Positions 1 to 10,899 of a stretch of 64,000 nt of DNA are shown here, piece after piece. The position numbers and the translations under genes are program-made. Position 1 is the stretch's first letter. Every line of letters starts with the position of its first letter. The notes beneath the pieces were generated by a model. The model saw nothing but the letters and a program-made list of their open reading frames with translations. It was not told the origin of the DNA and made no database searches. Source of the stretch: Nematostella vectensis (Eukaryota; Cnidaria; Anthozoa; Actiniaria; Edwardsiidae); the NCBI RefSeq assembly GCF_932526225.1, contig NC_064045.1, positions 4,164,498 through 4,228,497 of the forward strand, in the 5' to 3' direction.

Positions 1-139
1 GATAAAATATTGATTCTGGCTACGGCATGTTTTTTCGTTTCCATAGAGCAGGTGTGGCGGACAGAGAGGAGCAGGGGGTCTCTTGCCCCAAAACTTCAAA
101 ATGTGGATTTTTTTCAGTGAACATGTTTACAAGTACTTA

Positions 140-574
140 CAGTGAGGACACAGAAAGCGGGCCATGCTGAACAACTTTGATCAGATTCGACTTGAACACC
201 GTAAAAACATTTCAGCCAATGAGAAACGCTTTACATTATTTATTTGACCTCGTATGTGTGGTTGACTGTGAGAAACATGAGCCTTTGTGGGCCTTATTGA
301 ATAGCTCTTTTTTGGGCAAGAGAGCTTAAAGAGTTGTGTCTATTTTTCATTCACATTACACAGGAATATACCTTATTATCCGAAAAAAATAATTCATTGC
401 AGAGCGTGTATATTGAAAGTAGTTCCTTTCAGAATGTTTACTTTTCTATCTTTGTCTGTTGATTGAATGTGGGAACACCCTAACTTGATTGGCTGGAAAA
501 AAAAATTATGTTGTTCAAGCCCTATATGATTGGTCAAAGTTGTTCAGCATTGCCCGCTTCCTGTGTCCTCACTG
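140..574. mobile_element. MITE with CAGTGAGGACACAG ends, in the LOG copy 1 intron
   Basis: The left arm starts CAGTGAGGACACAGAAAGCG and the right arm ends with its inverted copy (…CTTCCTGTGTCCTCACTG), about 43 bp each with few mismatches. The left end is preceded by TA. No coding capacity. The same element sits at the matching place in LOG copy 2, so it inserted before the tandem duplication. A TA target fits Tc1/mariner-type mobilisation. Confidence 0.75.
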
Positions 575-883
575 TGAATATGTCTCAAGCACTATGTATA
601 AATTGATTGATGGATAAAAAAATATTATACATTTTCTTTATTTTGTATTCTTTTTAGTGGTACTATATGTCAAACTCTGGTACCCCCTCCCCCCTTGCTC
701 GTAACCACCATCCCTCAAAAGTTCATACCTTGGATTCCAGGTATTTCTCCTTCTTGGATAAGGTTACTTAAGGCAGAGCTTCTGTCTCTTCATACTACAC
801 TGGCCATGGATTACTTCTCTTTTAAACATAGTAATAAAAAGACAGTAAAAAGTCTAGAATTTGGGATGGTGTTGTTCTTTCAG

Positions 884-2551
884 GCCGACGCCTTGATAGC
901 CCTGCCCGGAGGTTATGGAACTGCTGAGGAGCTGATGGAAATGATAACTTGGTAATTATAACTTGGTTAGTCTCAAACATCACCCTTTTTATTAAACACA
1001 CATAGAAAATGTGTTTTGATTTTTACAGCTAGGGAATATAAAATAGGTCAAAAGGAAGGTCCATCTATTCGCTTACAGGGCCATAGCTGGTTAGGAAGGG
1101 GAAAATGTAGATTCCGCATTTATAAAGAGCAGATCCAGATTCTTACAGAGGTTTTTTGATTTATTAAAAAGGAATGAACAGTGTGTGGCCCTGCATTGTT
1201 TGAGGCCTGCCATTGACCTTTGTTACTGTATTGGTAAATGATAGTCATTTATTGCATTTTTGATGAGCAACATTTATTTTTTAACCAGGAGGCAGTTGAA
1301 ACTTCATAACAAGCCCATAGGAGTTGTAAATACCTGTGACTATTACAAGGGCATCATTGATTGGGTAAGACATGCATGGGAATTTACGTATGCTATTGTT
1401 CATATTTCTTACCAAAGCTGGTAAACTATTGTGGATTGTACCTAGAGGGTATACCGGGCTCAGTGTTATTGTTTATATTCCTTACCAAAGCTGGTAAACT
1501 ATTGTGGACTGTACCAAGGGATGTACAGAGAACCCCCAACCTTTGCCACGAAAATTGTAACAAGGGAAAGGTGTTTCTACTTGAGTTGGGTGCAGTTAAT
1601 TAGGACTCTCCACTTTTTATGGTACAGGCGAATGTAGCTCTTTCATTCAAAGTAATAGCTAAAGGATATGCCTAAACAAGACATGCATTTTGAGTCATTT
1701 TTTAATATACGTTACCACCACAAAAATGGCAACGGTTGACCAACCGGTTAGAAACCAAACCGCTGTAGCGGGTTGACACTCAACCCGCTACAGCGAGCTG
1801 GCTTCTAACCGGTTGGTCAACCCGCTACTGCGGCTTGGGGACCATAGTATACTATAGAAGCTTGTTAGTTCTCAACCCGCTGTAACGGGTTGACACTCAA
1901 CCTGCTACAGTGGGTTGGCTTCTAACCGGTTGGTCAACCCGCTACTGCGGCTTGGGGACCATAGTGTACTATAGGAACTTGAAGGTTCTCAACCCGCTGT
2001 AACGGGTTGACACTCAACCCGCTACAGCGAGCTGGCTTCTAACCGGTTGGTCAACCCGCTACTGCGGCTTGGGGACCATAGTATACTATAGAAGCTTGTT
2101 AGTTCTCAACCCGCTGTAACGGGTTGACACTCAACCTGCTACAGTGGGTTGGCTTCTAACCGGTTGGTCAACCCGCTACTGCGGCTTGGGGACCATAGTA
2201 TACTATAGGAACTTGAAGGTTCTCAACCCGCTGTAACGGGTTGACGCTGAACCTGCTTGTTATGTTTTTAGTTTATAATGAAAGCCCTCTCTAATAAACG
2301 CCTCCTATCTCAGATAGTATTGAACTCAATAATTGGTTCTAGGGGCGACGCTTAACCTGGTTTGACGTAATTATTTTCTCTATTTTACATGGCAGGTTAG
2401 CCACGCCAAACATGACGGGTTTATAGGAGCACACGACAATCATTTAGTTAACAATGGGAGCCTTTTCATTGTATCAGATGACTCTGAGGATTTGCTACAG
2501 AGATTGACAAAGGAATCTGACGAAATCAAGCAAAGCGAACAGAGCGAATAG
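884..2551 (+). CDS. LOG-family (lysine decarboxylase-like) protein, copy 1, 3' exons only
   Basis: Three exons are visible: 884-951, 1289-1364 and 2396-2551 (TAG at 2549-2551). They encode the C-terminal half of a LOG/TIGR00730 protein, including the family motif PGGYGTAEE that binds nucleotide phosphate. LOG enzymes release free bases from cytokinin riboside 5'-monophosphates or related nucleotides; the substrate in an animal is not known to me. Exons 4-6 of the complete downstream gene match these one for one. The start and first exons lie before the window. The first two exons and surrounding introns are nearly identical to copy 2, but the last exon differs at about 23 of 141 aligned bases and ends with six extra codons. 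An AATAAA follows at about 2590. Family is certain; activity is not. Confidence 0.85.
1735..2262. repeat. Minisatellite, ~116-bp unit with internal palindromes
   Basis: About 4.5 tandem units recur at about 1759, 1874, 1990, 2107 and 2223. Each contains the palindrome-like CAACCCGCTGTAACGGGTTG and the phrase CTTCTAACCGGTTGGTCAAC. The array fills the last intron of LOG copy 1 and is absent from the equivalent intron of copy 2. Confidence 0.9.
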
Positions 2552-3221
2552 TGAAAACAAACCACTGTCTAACCCTCGTATGATTTTTCAATAAAATGGT
2601 TACCCAAATATGCAAAATTATTGGTTACACACAAAAAACAAAGTTATTGGAGTTGATCATTGCTATATTACCAGTACAATCTAAAAGATGTCTATAAGGA
2701 AAGCGTCAATTGGCGTTATTTCAGGTCAGAGTAACGAGGCGCGAGAACGAAGCGGCCGAGTGGGGAGGGGTGGGAGAAAAGAGAAAGGAGGGAGAAGACG
2801 TCTTCCCAGCGCTCCATTCTCTTCAATACACCCCCTCCCCCTCCACCAACCTTGTTCCGCCTCGTTCTGGCGTTCTCGCTGCTTCGTCTCGCTTCGTCGC
2901 CTCGACTCTCTGGGTCCCCGAAGAAAGTTTATTTTCAAGAGATTCTTAGACAAGTTATATTCTTTTAATGAAATCAGTTTATCTATCGTCCACAAACAGC
3001 TCGGGATGAGTAATAGAAAAAATGGAAATATTCGGCCACTAAAACTCTAGAAGCGCCGCTTTCAGATTTAGGTAAAACACGATTTTGGGTTTCCTGTGAT
3101 ACATCAAGGAAGGCCTGACTTGCCCTGACGTCTATTGGTTTGGTTTATTCGGTTTATTTATACTGTATAAATTGTTTCTTTTCGACTTCTAAAGTAAAAG
3201 TAAAACCGAACAAACGCCGAG

Positions 3222-6200
3222 ATGCCATTACAGGCAGTCACAGTATTTTGTGGTTCTAGCCTGGGAAATAACCCAAAGTACGAAGAAGCCGCAAGAGGTA
3301 CAACATATGTATAAACCTGTCACATAGCCTGATAGCTGGCCCTGCAGTAGGTTTATTCGCAAAATTACTATTTTCCGAGTTTCGTGAAACTATATATTAT
3401 ATTATGAAGCCCGTCACGAATTGTGTGGAAGAACTTCGACCGTCAGAAATGTCCGAGTGGGGCAGAGAGTTGGGCTAAGTAGATCAACAATTACATGGGC
3501 GATTCTTGCGTTTACATCCATCCCCCATTTTTTTAATGGCTAATTTATGACATTTTTGGCTATTGGATAAACTTTCTTTTATCCATGTATTTCCTTTTTT
3601 TCAGTATCAATTATAAGATAGAATACTTCCAATTTCTCATCTTAAAGCTTCTTTAGAAATTTTGAGAAAGCCCCTTCCTAAAACTTAACATTAAAAGAGA
3701 ATAACTGTAGTTTAATTTCAAATTTCCAGCCCTTGGAAAAAGCCTGGCAGAGAAGGGTATTGAGCTTATCTACGGAGGTGGTAATACAGGCCTGATGGGA
3801 GTAGTCTCTAAGACAGTCCATGACAATGGCGGCAAAGTCACGGGGTTCCTTCCAGAGTTTTTCATCACAAAAAGTTAATAGTAACCTTATTATGATATTC
3901 TTAGCCAAATTACCCTTGTAGACCTGATACTGTGCGGCAAAGCATCCCTTCCCTGATCCATCCCCTGATCCATTCCCACTAGTAAACTTTAAAGCTTTTT
4001 CTTATAGGTCCATCTTTATTGGAGTCCATTGGGAAAACAGTCATTGTCCAAGACATGCATACAAGGAAACAAAACATGTTAGACAAGGTAACCCTTGATC
4101 TGCAATCTCTTGATCTGCAATCTCTAGATCTAAAATGTCTTGATCTGCAATCTCTAGATCTGCAATCTCTTGATCTGCAATCTCTTGATCTGCAATCTTT
4201 TGATCCGCAATCTCTTGATCTGCAATCTCTAGATCTGCAATCTCTTGATCTGCAATCTCTTGATCTGCAATCTCTTGATCTGGAATCTCTTGAGATCCCA
4301 AATGATATCCCATACATGATATAGCACTAATTGACCTACTTTTGATAATAATCTGCCTTTCCACATTCATTATATTATTGTTTGCAAGATGCATGCTAAA
4401 AAAAGCCACATGTCAGGGCCGAAGCCAGGATGAGGCAAGTGAGGCACTTGCCTTGGTAATATGTTGATGTTTAGTGTTTCACAATTGAATAGTATGGGAT
4501 AAAGCACCTGCTTTTGTTGAATTTATCATCCAGCTTTGTCTCGATAAAATATTGATTCTGGCTATGGCATGTTTTTTCGTTTCCATAGAGCAGGGGAGTC
4601 TTTTGCCCCAAAACTTCAAAATGTCTTTTTTTCAGTAACATGTTTACATGTACTTACAGTGAGGACACAGAAAGCGGGCCATGCTGAACAACTTTGATCA
4701 GATTCGACTTGAACACCGTAAACATTTAAAAACATTTCAGCCAATGAGAAACGCTTTACATTATTTATTTGACCTCGTTTGTGTGGTTGACTGTGAGAAA
4801 CAGGAGCCTTTGTGGGCCTTATTGAATAGCTCTTTTTTGGGCAAGAGAGCTTAAAGAGTTGTGTCTATTTTTTTTTTCCAACCTGATTGGCTGGAAAATT
4901 TTATGTTGTTCAAGCCCTATATGATTGGTCAAAGTTGTTCAGCATTGCCCGCTTCCTGTGTCCTCACTGTAAATATGTCTCAAGCACTATGTATAAATTG
5001 ATCGATGGATAAAAAAAATATTATACATTTTCTTTATTTTGTATTCTTTTTAGTGGTACTATATGTCAAACTCTGGTACCCCCTCCCCCCTTGCTCATAA
5101 CCACCATCCCTCAAAAGTTAATACCTTGGATTCCAGGTATTTCTCCTTCTTGGATAAGGTTACTTAAGGCAGAGCTTCTGTTTCTTCAAACTGCCATGGA
5201 TTACTTCTCTTTTAAACATAGTAATAAAAAGACAGTAAAAAGTCTAGAATTTGGGATGGTGTTGTTCTTTCAGGCCGATGCCTTGATAGCCCTGCCCGGA
5301 GGTTATGGAACCGCTGAGGAGCTGATGGAAATGATAACTTGGTAATTATAACTTGGTTAGTCTCAAACATCACCCTTTTTATTAAACACACATAGAAAAT
5401 GTGTTTTGATTTTTACAGCTAGGGAATATAAAATAGGTCAAAAGGAAGGTCCATCTATTCGCTTACAGGGCCATAGCTGATTAGGAAGGGGGGGAATGTA
5501 GATTCCGCATTTATAAAGAGCAGATCCAGATTCTTACAGAGGTTTTTTGATTTATTAAAAAGAAATGAACAGTGGGTGGCCCTGCATTGTTTGAGGCCTG
5601 CCATTGACCTTTGTTACTGTATTGGTAAATGATAGTCATTTATTGCATTTTTGATGAGCAACATTTATTTTTTAACCAGGAGGCAGTTGAAACTTCATAA
5701 CAAGCCCATAGGAGTTGTAAATACCTGTGACTATTACAAGGGCATCATTGATTGGGTAAGACATGCCAGACATGCATGGGAATTTACGTATGCTATGGTT
5801 CATATTTCTTACCAAAGCTGGTAAACTATTGTGGATTGTACCTAGAGGGTATACCGGGCTCAGTGTTATTGTTTATATTCCTTACCAAAGCTGGTAAACT
5901 ATTGTGGACTGTACCAAGGGATGTACAGGGAACCCCCCCACCTTTGCCACGAAAAAGCAGGTCATTTTTTATTGAAGGATTGTCAAATACTATCCCTTTT
6001 CAATATTTACCTGATCCCCCCACTCAGGAAATCATTAGTATGCAACTAACATTCTATCACAAGGGGTAGGGACAGGTGAATTAAGACCCTCCAGGTGCGT
6101 ACCCTGGATAGGCTGGTTTGATTTTTATAAAAAGGGTGCTTAGAATACCAAATTTCAGCCTGCAGCTACTATATCATCTCCAGGTTCTTATATGCAGGTG

Positions 6201-6419
6201 TTTTCTGTCTATGAGTTGTCATTGTGAGAAATTTTGTTGCTGCCACTTCAATATTTTCTTAATTTTACATTGTAGGTTAGCCATGCCAAACATAGTGGGT
6301 TTATTGGAGCACATGACAATAATTTTGCTAACAATGGAAGTCTTTTCATGGTATCAGAGGACTGTGATGATTTGCTTCAGAGGTTGGCAGAGGAATCTGA
6401 CAAAATACTGCAAAGCTAA
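3222..6419 (+). CDS. LOG-family nucleoside monophosphate phosphoribohydrolase-like protein, copy 2, complete
   Basis: Six exons join in phase: 3222-3297, 3730-3873, 4008-4087, 5274-5341, 5680-5755 and 6276-6419 (TAA 6417-6419), giving about 195 residues, normal for LOG. The N-terminus carries the Rossmann-type CGSSLG motif, exon 2 carries GGGNTGLMG, and exon 4 carries PGGYGTAEE; together these define the family. The start is the first ATG, three codons before the conserved VTVFCGSS strand. In plants and bacteria such enzymes cleave nucleoside 5'-monophosphates to free base and ribose 5-phosphate; the animal substrate is unknown. The gene lies tandem to copy 1. Intron 3 holds a 15-bp minisatellite and a MITE. 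AATAAA at about 6659 may be its poly(A) signal. No signal peptide, so probably cytosolic. Confidence 0.9.
4095..4296. repeat. Minisatellite, 15-bp unit GATCTGCAATCTCTT
   Basis: About 13 near-perfect 15-bp units begin just after the splice donor of LOG exon 3. Because 15 is a multiple of three, long open frames appear on both strands (runs of LDLQS on +, DQEIA and SRDCR on -). They are repeat artefacts. Confidence 0.95.
4657..4969. mobile_element. MITE with CAGTGAGGACACAG ends, second (shorter) copy
   Basis: This is the paralogue of the element at 140-574, with the same inverted ends but about 120 bp of the interior missing. Here both flanks are TA, supporting a TA target-site duplication. 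It lies in intron 3 of the complete LOG gene. Confidence 0.75.
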
Positions 6420-6846
6420 TAGCATTCAGATGATTGTATGTGTGTACACTTTTCATGCTCTGAAAGGTTTGCAGAAAGTATCTAAGCTTTATCTAGAAAG
6501 TGGAAAGGCAGACTGCAATGAACAATGTTGGCTGTTTTCACCAGCAAGGACAGAGATGTTTGTACAGTTGCCTTTAGAGATCTACTATGTGCAAGATCCA
6601 CAATTACCCTCTGTTGTATTACTTCATTTTCCTCGTATGGGTAAGATCGAGAACTTGAATAAAGAAAAGCAGAAAAATCTGATATTTTAATGTTAAAACA
6701 CAGAAATATACAAAGTATTTTTCATAAGGAAACAGAAAGTGTTCAAGCGTCTTTCAATGGAAAAGAGACAATAGGAACAGGCTATCACACTCACTGAAGA
6801 GTCTTGGTTGGTTGTTCACTTGAACAAATAAGCAGACTACCCATGA

Positions 6847-7085
6847 TTAAAGCCGCGATGTCACCAGTTTACTTCCGGGGGTCCGACGGAAACCTCAACT
6901 GTTAAAAGACAAAAGAATCTATTCTAATCCGAAATATTTAACATGCCATCCGCTCTAAATTAGCAGTAACATCCTCAAAGAAACTGCTTTCTATATTTTG
7001 AAATATTTTTCGTGTTTTCTGTTTAAAATCATTGGAGATCCTTACGTAATTGACCGGAAGTAAACTGGTGAAAATGCAGCTTTAA
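6847..7085. mobile_element. TTAA-flanked palindromic MITE, copy A
   Basis: The element runs from TTAA-AGCCGCGATGTCACCAG to CTGGTGAAAATGCAGCT-TTAA, about 239 bp. The ends are long inverted repeats continuing into GTTTACTTCCGG, and the interior contains the conserved GGTCCGACGGAAACCTC block. It lies between the convergent LOG and RNPS1 genes. TTAA at both edges fits a TTAA target duplication as in piggyBac-type elements; the family is inferred. Confidence 0.8.
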
Positions 7086-7380
7086 TCTTAATCTGTAAAA
7101 TGGTAAATACCAAACTAAACTAGCGCTATATTAAATAGATAACTATCTAATACAAAAGTTGGGTATTGACAAGCGACTCTTCTACTGTCAGCCACCATAT
7201 TATCCTCCTAGCGGAGTTACAAAGAGTAGGAAAAAATTTATTTGCATTAGCTTATCCACACCAAAGCCCTGTTTTTGGATGGTGTTTTTGTATTTTTAAT
7301 TAAAATGCAAAGGGAACAAAAGTCGAGAGGCTGACGCATTCTCTTTGACTGATCTAAGTATGACGCCTGCATGCAGAATT

Positions 7381-10300
7381 TCACCGAGAGGAGTCGGAGC
7401 TAGAGCTACTGTATCGCCTTCGCCTGGCGGGAGACCTAGAACGTGAGCGTGATGGAGACCGACGCCTACGAGGAGGGGGAGAACCAGAACGGGACCGCCT
7501 CATAGGCCTAAACCCACCGCCCCCTCTGAACCTTGGGGGACTCCTACGCCACTGCTGGGGTCTACGGCGTGGTGGGCTGGGGCGTCTGTAAGCAGGGCGC
7601 ACATCTCTGGGCCGGGGTGGGAGGACACTCTGTACTGCTATTTCCTGGCCATCAATTTGGCCACCATCCATGTGTTTGAGGGCCTTCTCGCACTCTTCTG
7701 GGTCAACATACTCTACGTATGCAAAGCCTCTTGAGAGGTTATTTGTCCTGTCTGTTGGCAAATCAACTGTTTTCACTCTCCCATACACACTGAATATCTC
7801 CTGCACATGGTCTTTGTTAACATTACGTGTCAGGTGAGCAACATACAACTTGGTAGGTTTGGGGGTGGGGCTTCTCTTGCGCCGACGTGGAGATCTTGAG
7901 CGGGAACGTGATGATGATGAAGAGGAAGATCGCTTGCCCTTGTGTGCAGGGCTGGGTGACTTTGAGACTGACTTTGAGAGTGAACGGCGTGACGGTCTTG
8001 GTTTTGTTGGTGGTGGTGACGGTGATGATTTTACTGCTGGTTTACTGTCAGGTAATGCTTTGTTTTTTACTTCTTTTGACTCTTTTACAACCTCCTTTGA
8101 CTCCCCTTTTGCTTCTTTGACTTCCTTCTTGACCTTAGCAGCATCTAAATAAGCAAACAATATATGATTGAATATATCAAAAGACTGTTTGAAAAGATGT
8201 AAAAAGCTAATAAATAGTTCATTTCACAATAGTACACAAAGGCCTTGCCAATAAAACATTAATGACTGAAACATTGACTAGAATTTTTGGGGGGCTACAC
8301 TGTTGCTTCTTTAACCAGGGTTTCTATGTAGATCCCTGGATAGGTTTGGGTAACTAACCATTGCCACTACTGGAACTTGATGCGCTAGACCCTGAGCTGC
8401 TGGAACTTGAGCTACGGCTACTCCCACTGCTGCTTGACCCAGAACTGGTGCTACTGGAATAACTAGAGCTACCAGAGCTTGAAGATGAGCTGTGGAACGA
8501 AGCATAAGAGTCAAAGAAAGCCTTTACATTTTATGCTACCCTGCAAAACTAAGCATCCATTTCCATCAGCTACATCAAGCATATAACTAAGATAATTAGA
8601 AAAAAAGATTATTGGTTAAGGAGATTCAACACTCTTTCCCAAGTCCCTTACCACCAAGTCAATCACACCTCGTATCTTTTGCCAGAGGGATTGGAGCGTC
8701 AAACTATTTGGCTGTGTCATTTATGGTGGACTTCAAAGGGGGTGGAGGTTTCTAGTGATGCAGGTGATGTAAGGGTGAACACCTTTAAGGCTCTAAAGGC
8801 TTCACTGCATTTATCAATAAGCCTGTTGATGCAAGACATGTGCAATGCCCCTGTATGAGAAACCAGACCAGAGCCTTGAATGGCATTTATCTAGCTATTT
8901 ATCTAACTATTGATGCTAAAACTTGAATTCCATCATACAAGTTCATATGCAATGCCTCTGTATGAGAAAACAGACCAGAGCCTTTAATAGCATTTGTCTA
9001 GCTATTTATCTAACTATTGATGCTAAAACTTGAATTCCATCATACAAGTTCATATGCAATGCCTCTGTATGAGAAAACAGACCAGAGCCTTTAATAGCAT
9101 TTGTCTAGCTATTTATCTAACTATTGATGCTAAAACTTGAATTCCATCATACAAGTTCATATGCAATGCCTCTGTATGAGAAAACAGACCAGAGCCTTTA
9201 ATGGCATTTATCTAGCTATTTATCTATCTATTGATGCGAAAACTTGAATTCCATCATACAAGTTCATATGCAATGCCTCTGTATGAGAAAACAGACCAGA
9301 GCCTTTCATGGCATTTGCGAAAACTTGAATTCCATCATACAAGTTCATATGCAATGCCTCTGTATGAGAAAACAGACCAGAGCCTTTCATGGCATTTATC
9401 TAATTATAGCCTGGTTTCCATATGGTTGCATCTGTCTTTTCGGTCGTATCTGTCGTGTGAAAAAATTCTATAAGACAGATACAACCATACGGACCCAACA
9501 GGACAGATAGGACTTGTCGCTTGAGATAGAATTGGTTCTATCCCATACGACAGATACGACAGGAAATGAGCGTGATGCAACTGCATTTTGTAAATGGAAA
9601 CCATTGCAAGCGACAAATACGACAAATACAACATAACTATATACTACAATGCACTTCGTTTCCAACATGGCGGAGGAGGAAGAAACACATGTGTGCTCTG
9701 TGTCGCTGTTTATGGAAGCTCTACAGTGATTCAAATATCTCTATAACAAATTTTCCAACGACAAGTTAGAGAAAATTGTTGGAAGAAGTTGGCCAATCAA
9801 TTCCATAAACCTGCCAACGAGGCGGAATGAAAATACAAGTACATAAACAGCCTGAGCTCCTCTCTTCTTCGGTATATTGCTCGTACCCGAAATCTGTGTA
9901 TTCTGCATTCTCCTTTGTTGAACAGCCCGTTAAAGTAGATAACAAGCAAAAACGCCTCTCTCATTCACTTATTGCCGCCATGTTTCTCATAAATGGCGCG
10001 TAAACAGATAAAGTAGGAGCGACTGATACAATATATGGAAACCAGTAGTTGTATTAGTTCATTGAGTTGTGTCTGTGCAGTTGGTGTGCAAGTTCATATG
10101 ACAGAAGCGACAGACAGAACCATATGGAAACCAGGCTTATTGATGCTAAAACTTGAATTCCATCATACAAGTTCATATGCAATGCCTCTGTATGAGAAAA
10201 CAGACCAGAGCCTTGAATGGCATTTATCTAGCTATTTATCTAACTATTGATGCTAAAACTTGAATTCGATCATACAAGTTCATATGCAATGCCTCTGTAT

Positions 10301-10832
10301 GAGAAAACAGACCAGAGCCTTGAATGGCATTTATCAAGCTATTTATCTAACTATCAATACTTGCATCAAGCATATAATAATTTCCAAACGTCCACCCTCA
10401 AGATACAATGATAAAACAGACCCACTTAACACTTGGTCTGCCAAAACCCGAGGTCAAAATGTGAAAGCAACCTAAACCTCGTATATGAGAGGCTAAGCGT
10501 TTGAGCTGAGCTTACCTGCTCGAAGACGAGCTCTGTCGCCGAGCTGGCTTGTCTTTCTTATCCTTGCGTGTTGGGCTCCGTCCCCTAGTACTGCTTGTTC
10601 GTTTTTCTTTGTCCTTATCTTTGCGACGAACCGGCGAAGGCGAACGACTGCGGCGACCCCTAAAAACAATCCAAAATAACAACGAAACTTTAATAAAAAG
10701 TCATACAAATTTGCTAAAATCGCAATAATACATAAGTTATTTAAAAATATCAAAAGAACAGATGTATAAATCAAAGGATGGTAAAGGATTTGAAGGATTT
10801 TCTTACATTCTAAAATCGAAGATACAAGATGG
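7381..10832 (-). CDS. RNPS1: RNPS1, exon-junction-complex splicing cofactor
   Basis: Coding exons on - are 10516-10659, 8359-8489 and 7381-8144 (stop 7381-7383), with phases that fit exactly. The protein is an SR-rich region, a poly-serine exon, a single RRM (PTKLYVAHLTRNV to DGGQIDGQEIAVQSV) and an RS/P-rich tail ending SSSSDSSR. This order and the KALKHMDGGQIDGQEI signature match RNPS1, which joins the ASAP and exon-junction complexes in the nucleus and acts in splicing and mRNA surveillance. No ATG lies in frame in exon 10516-10659. A short leader exon ending ...AGAAT before GTAAGA at about 10824-10829 would supply AT|G across the intron, giving about 346 residues; this start is a hypothesis. 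Human RNPS1 is 305 residues. Confidence 0.9.
8826..9407. repeat. Tandem repeat, ~107-bp unit, left block
   Basis: About five units share GCTAAAACTTGAATTCCATC and ATGCCTCTGTATGAGAAAAC, recurring at about 8912, 9020, 9126 and 9233, then a shortened unit. The array lies in RNPS1 intron 2. It is interrupted at 9408 by a DNA transposon and resumes at 10141. Confidence 0.9.
9408..10137. mobile_element. 730-bp DNA transposon inserted in the satellite, PIF/Harbinger-like
   Basis: The ends are AGCCTGGTTTCCATATGGTT and its inverted copy, a 20-bp perfect terminal repeat. TAT flanks both sides (9405-9407 and 10138-10140), and removing the element restores a satellite unit. The interior repeats GACAGATACGAC-like words on both strands. 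From 9668 a broken + frame reads MAEEEETHVCSVSLFMEAL, stop, then FKYLYNKFSNDKLEKIVG, which resembles a MADF-type domain as in the second Harbinger ORF. The 3-bp target duplication fits that superfamily; assignment is tentative. Confidence 0.7.
10141..10360. repeat. Tandem repeat, ~107-bp unit, right block
   Basis: Two further units of the satellite at 8826-9407 continue here after the transposon insertion, with the same GCTAAAACTTGAATTC start. Confidence 0.9.
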
Positions 10833-10899
10833 CGGCCGACGCTGACTAGTAATCTTGTGCCCAGTCCTCCAATACCATCTTGGCTCGGCCAAGATGGCG

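Noticed and set aside
1735..2262. CRISPR-like array
   Set aside because: Whole units repeat with no unique spacers, in an animal intron: a minisatellite.
2688..3050. Overlapping ORFs on both strands upstream of LOG copy 2
   Set aside because: Low-complexity purine/pyrimidine-rich sequence, mutually exclusive frames, no domain; probably upstream flank of the gene.
4019..4409. Overlapping ORFs of LDLQS, SRDCR and DQEIA repeats
   Set aside because: All come from a 15-bp tandem repeat whose length is a multiple of three; only 4008-4087 is a real exon.
6118..6690. 190-codon + strand ORF over the last LOG exon
   Set aside because: It is out of frame with the LOG exon 6276-6419, which is the supported reading.
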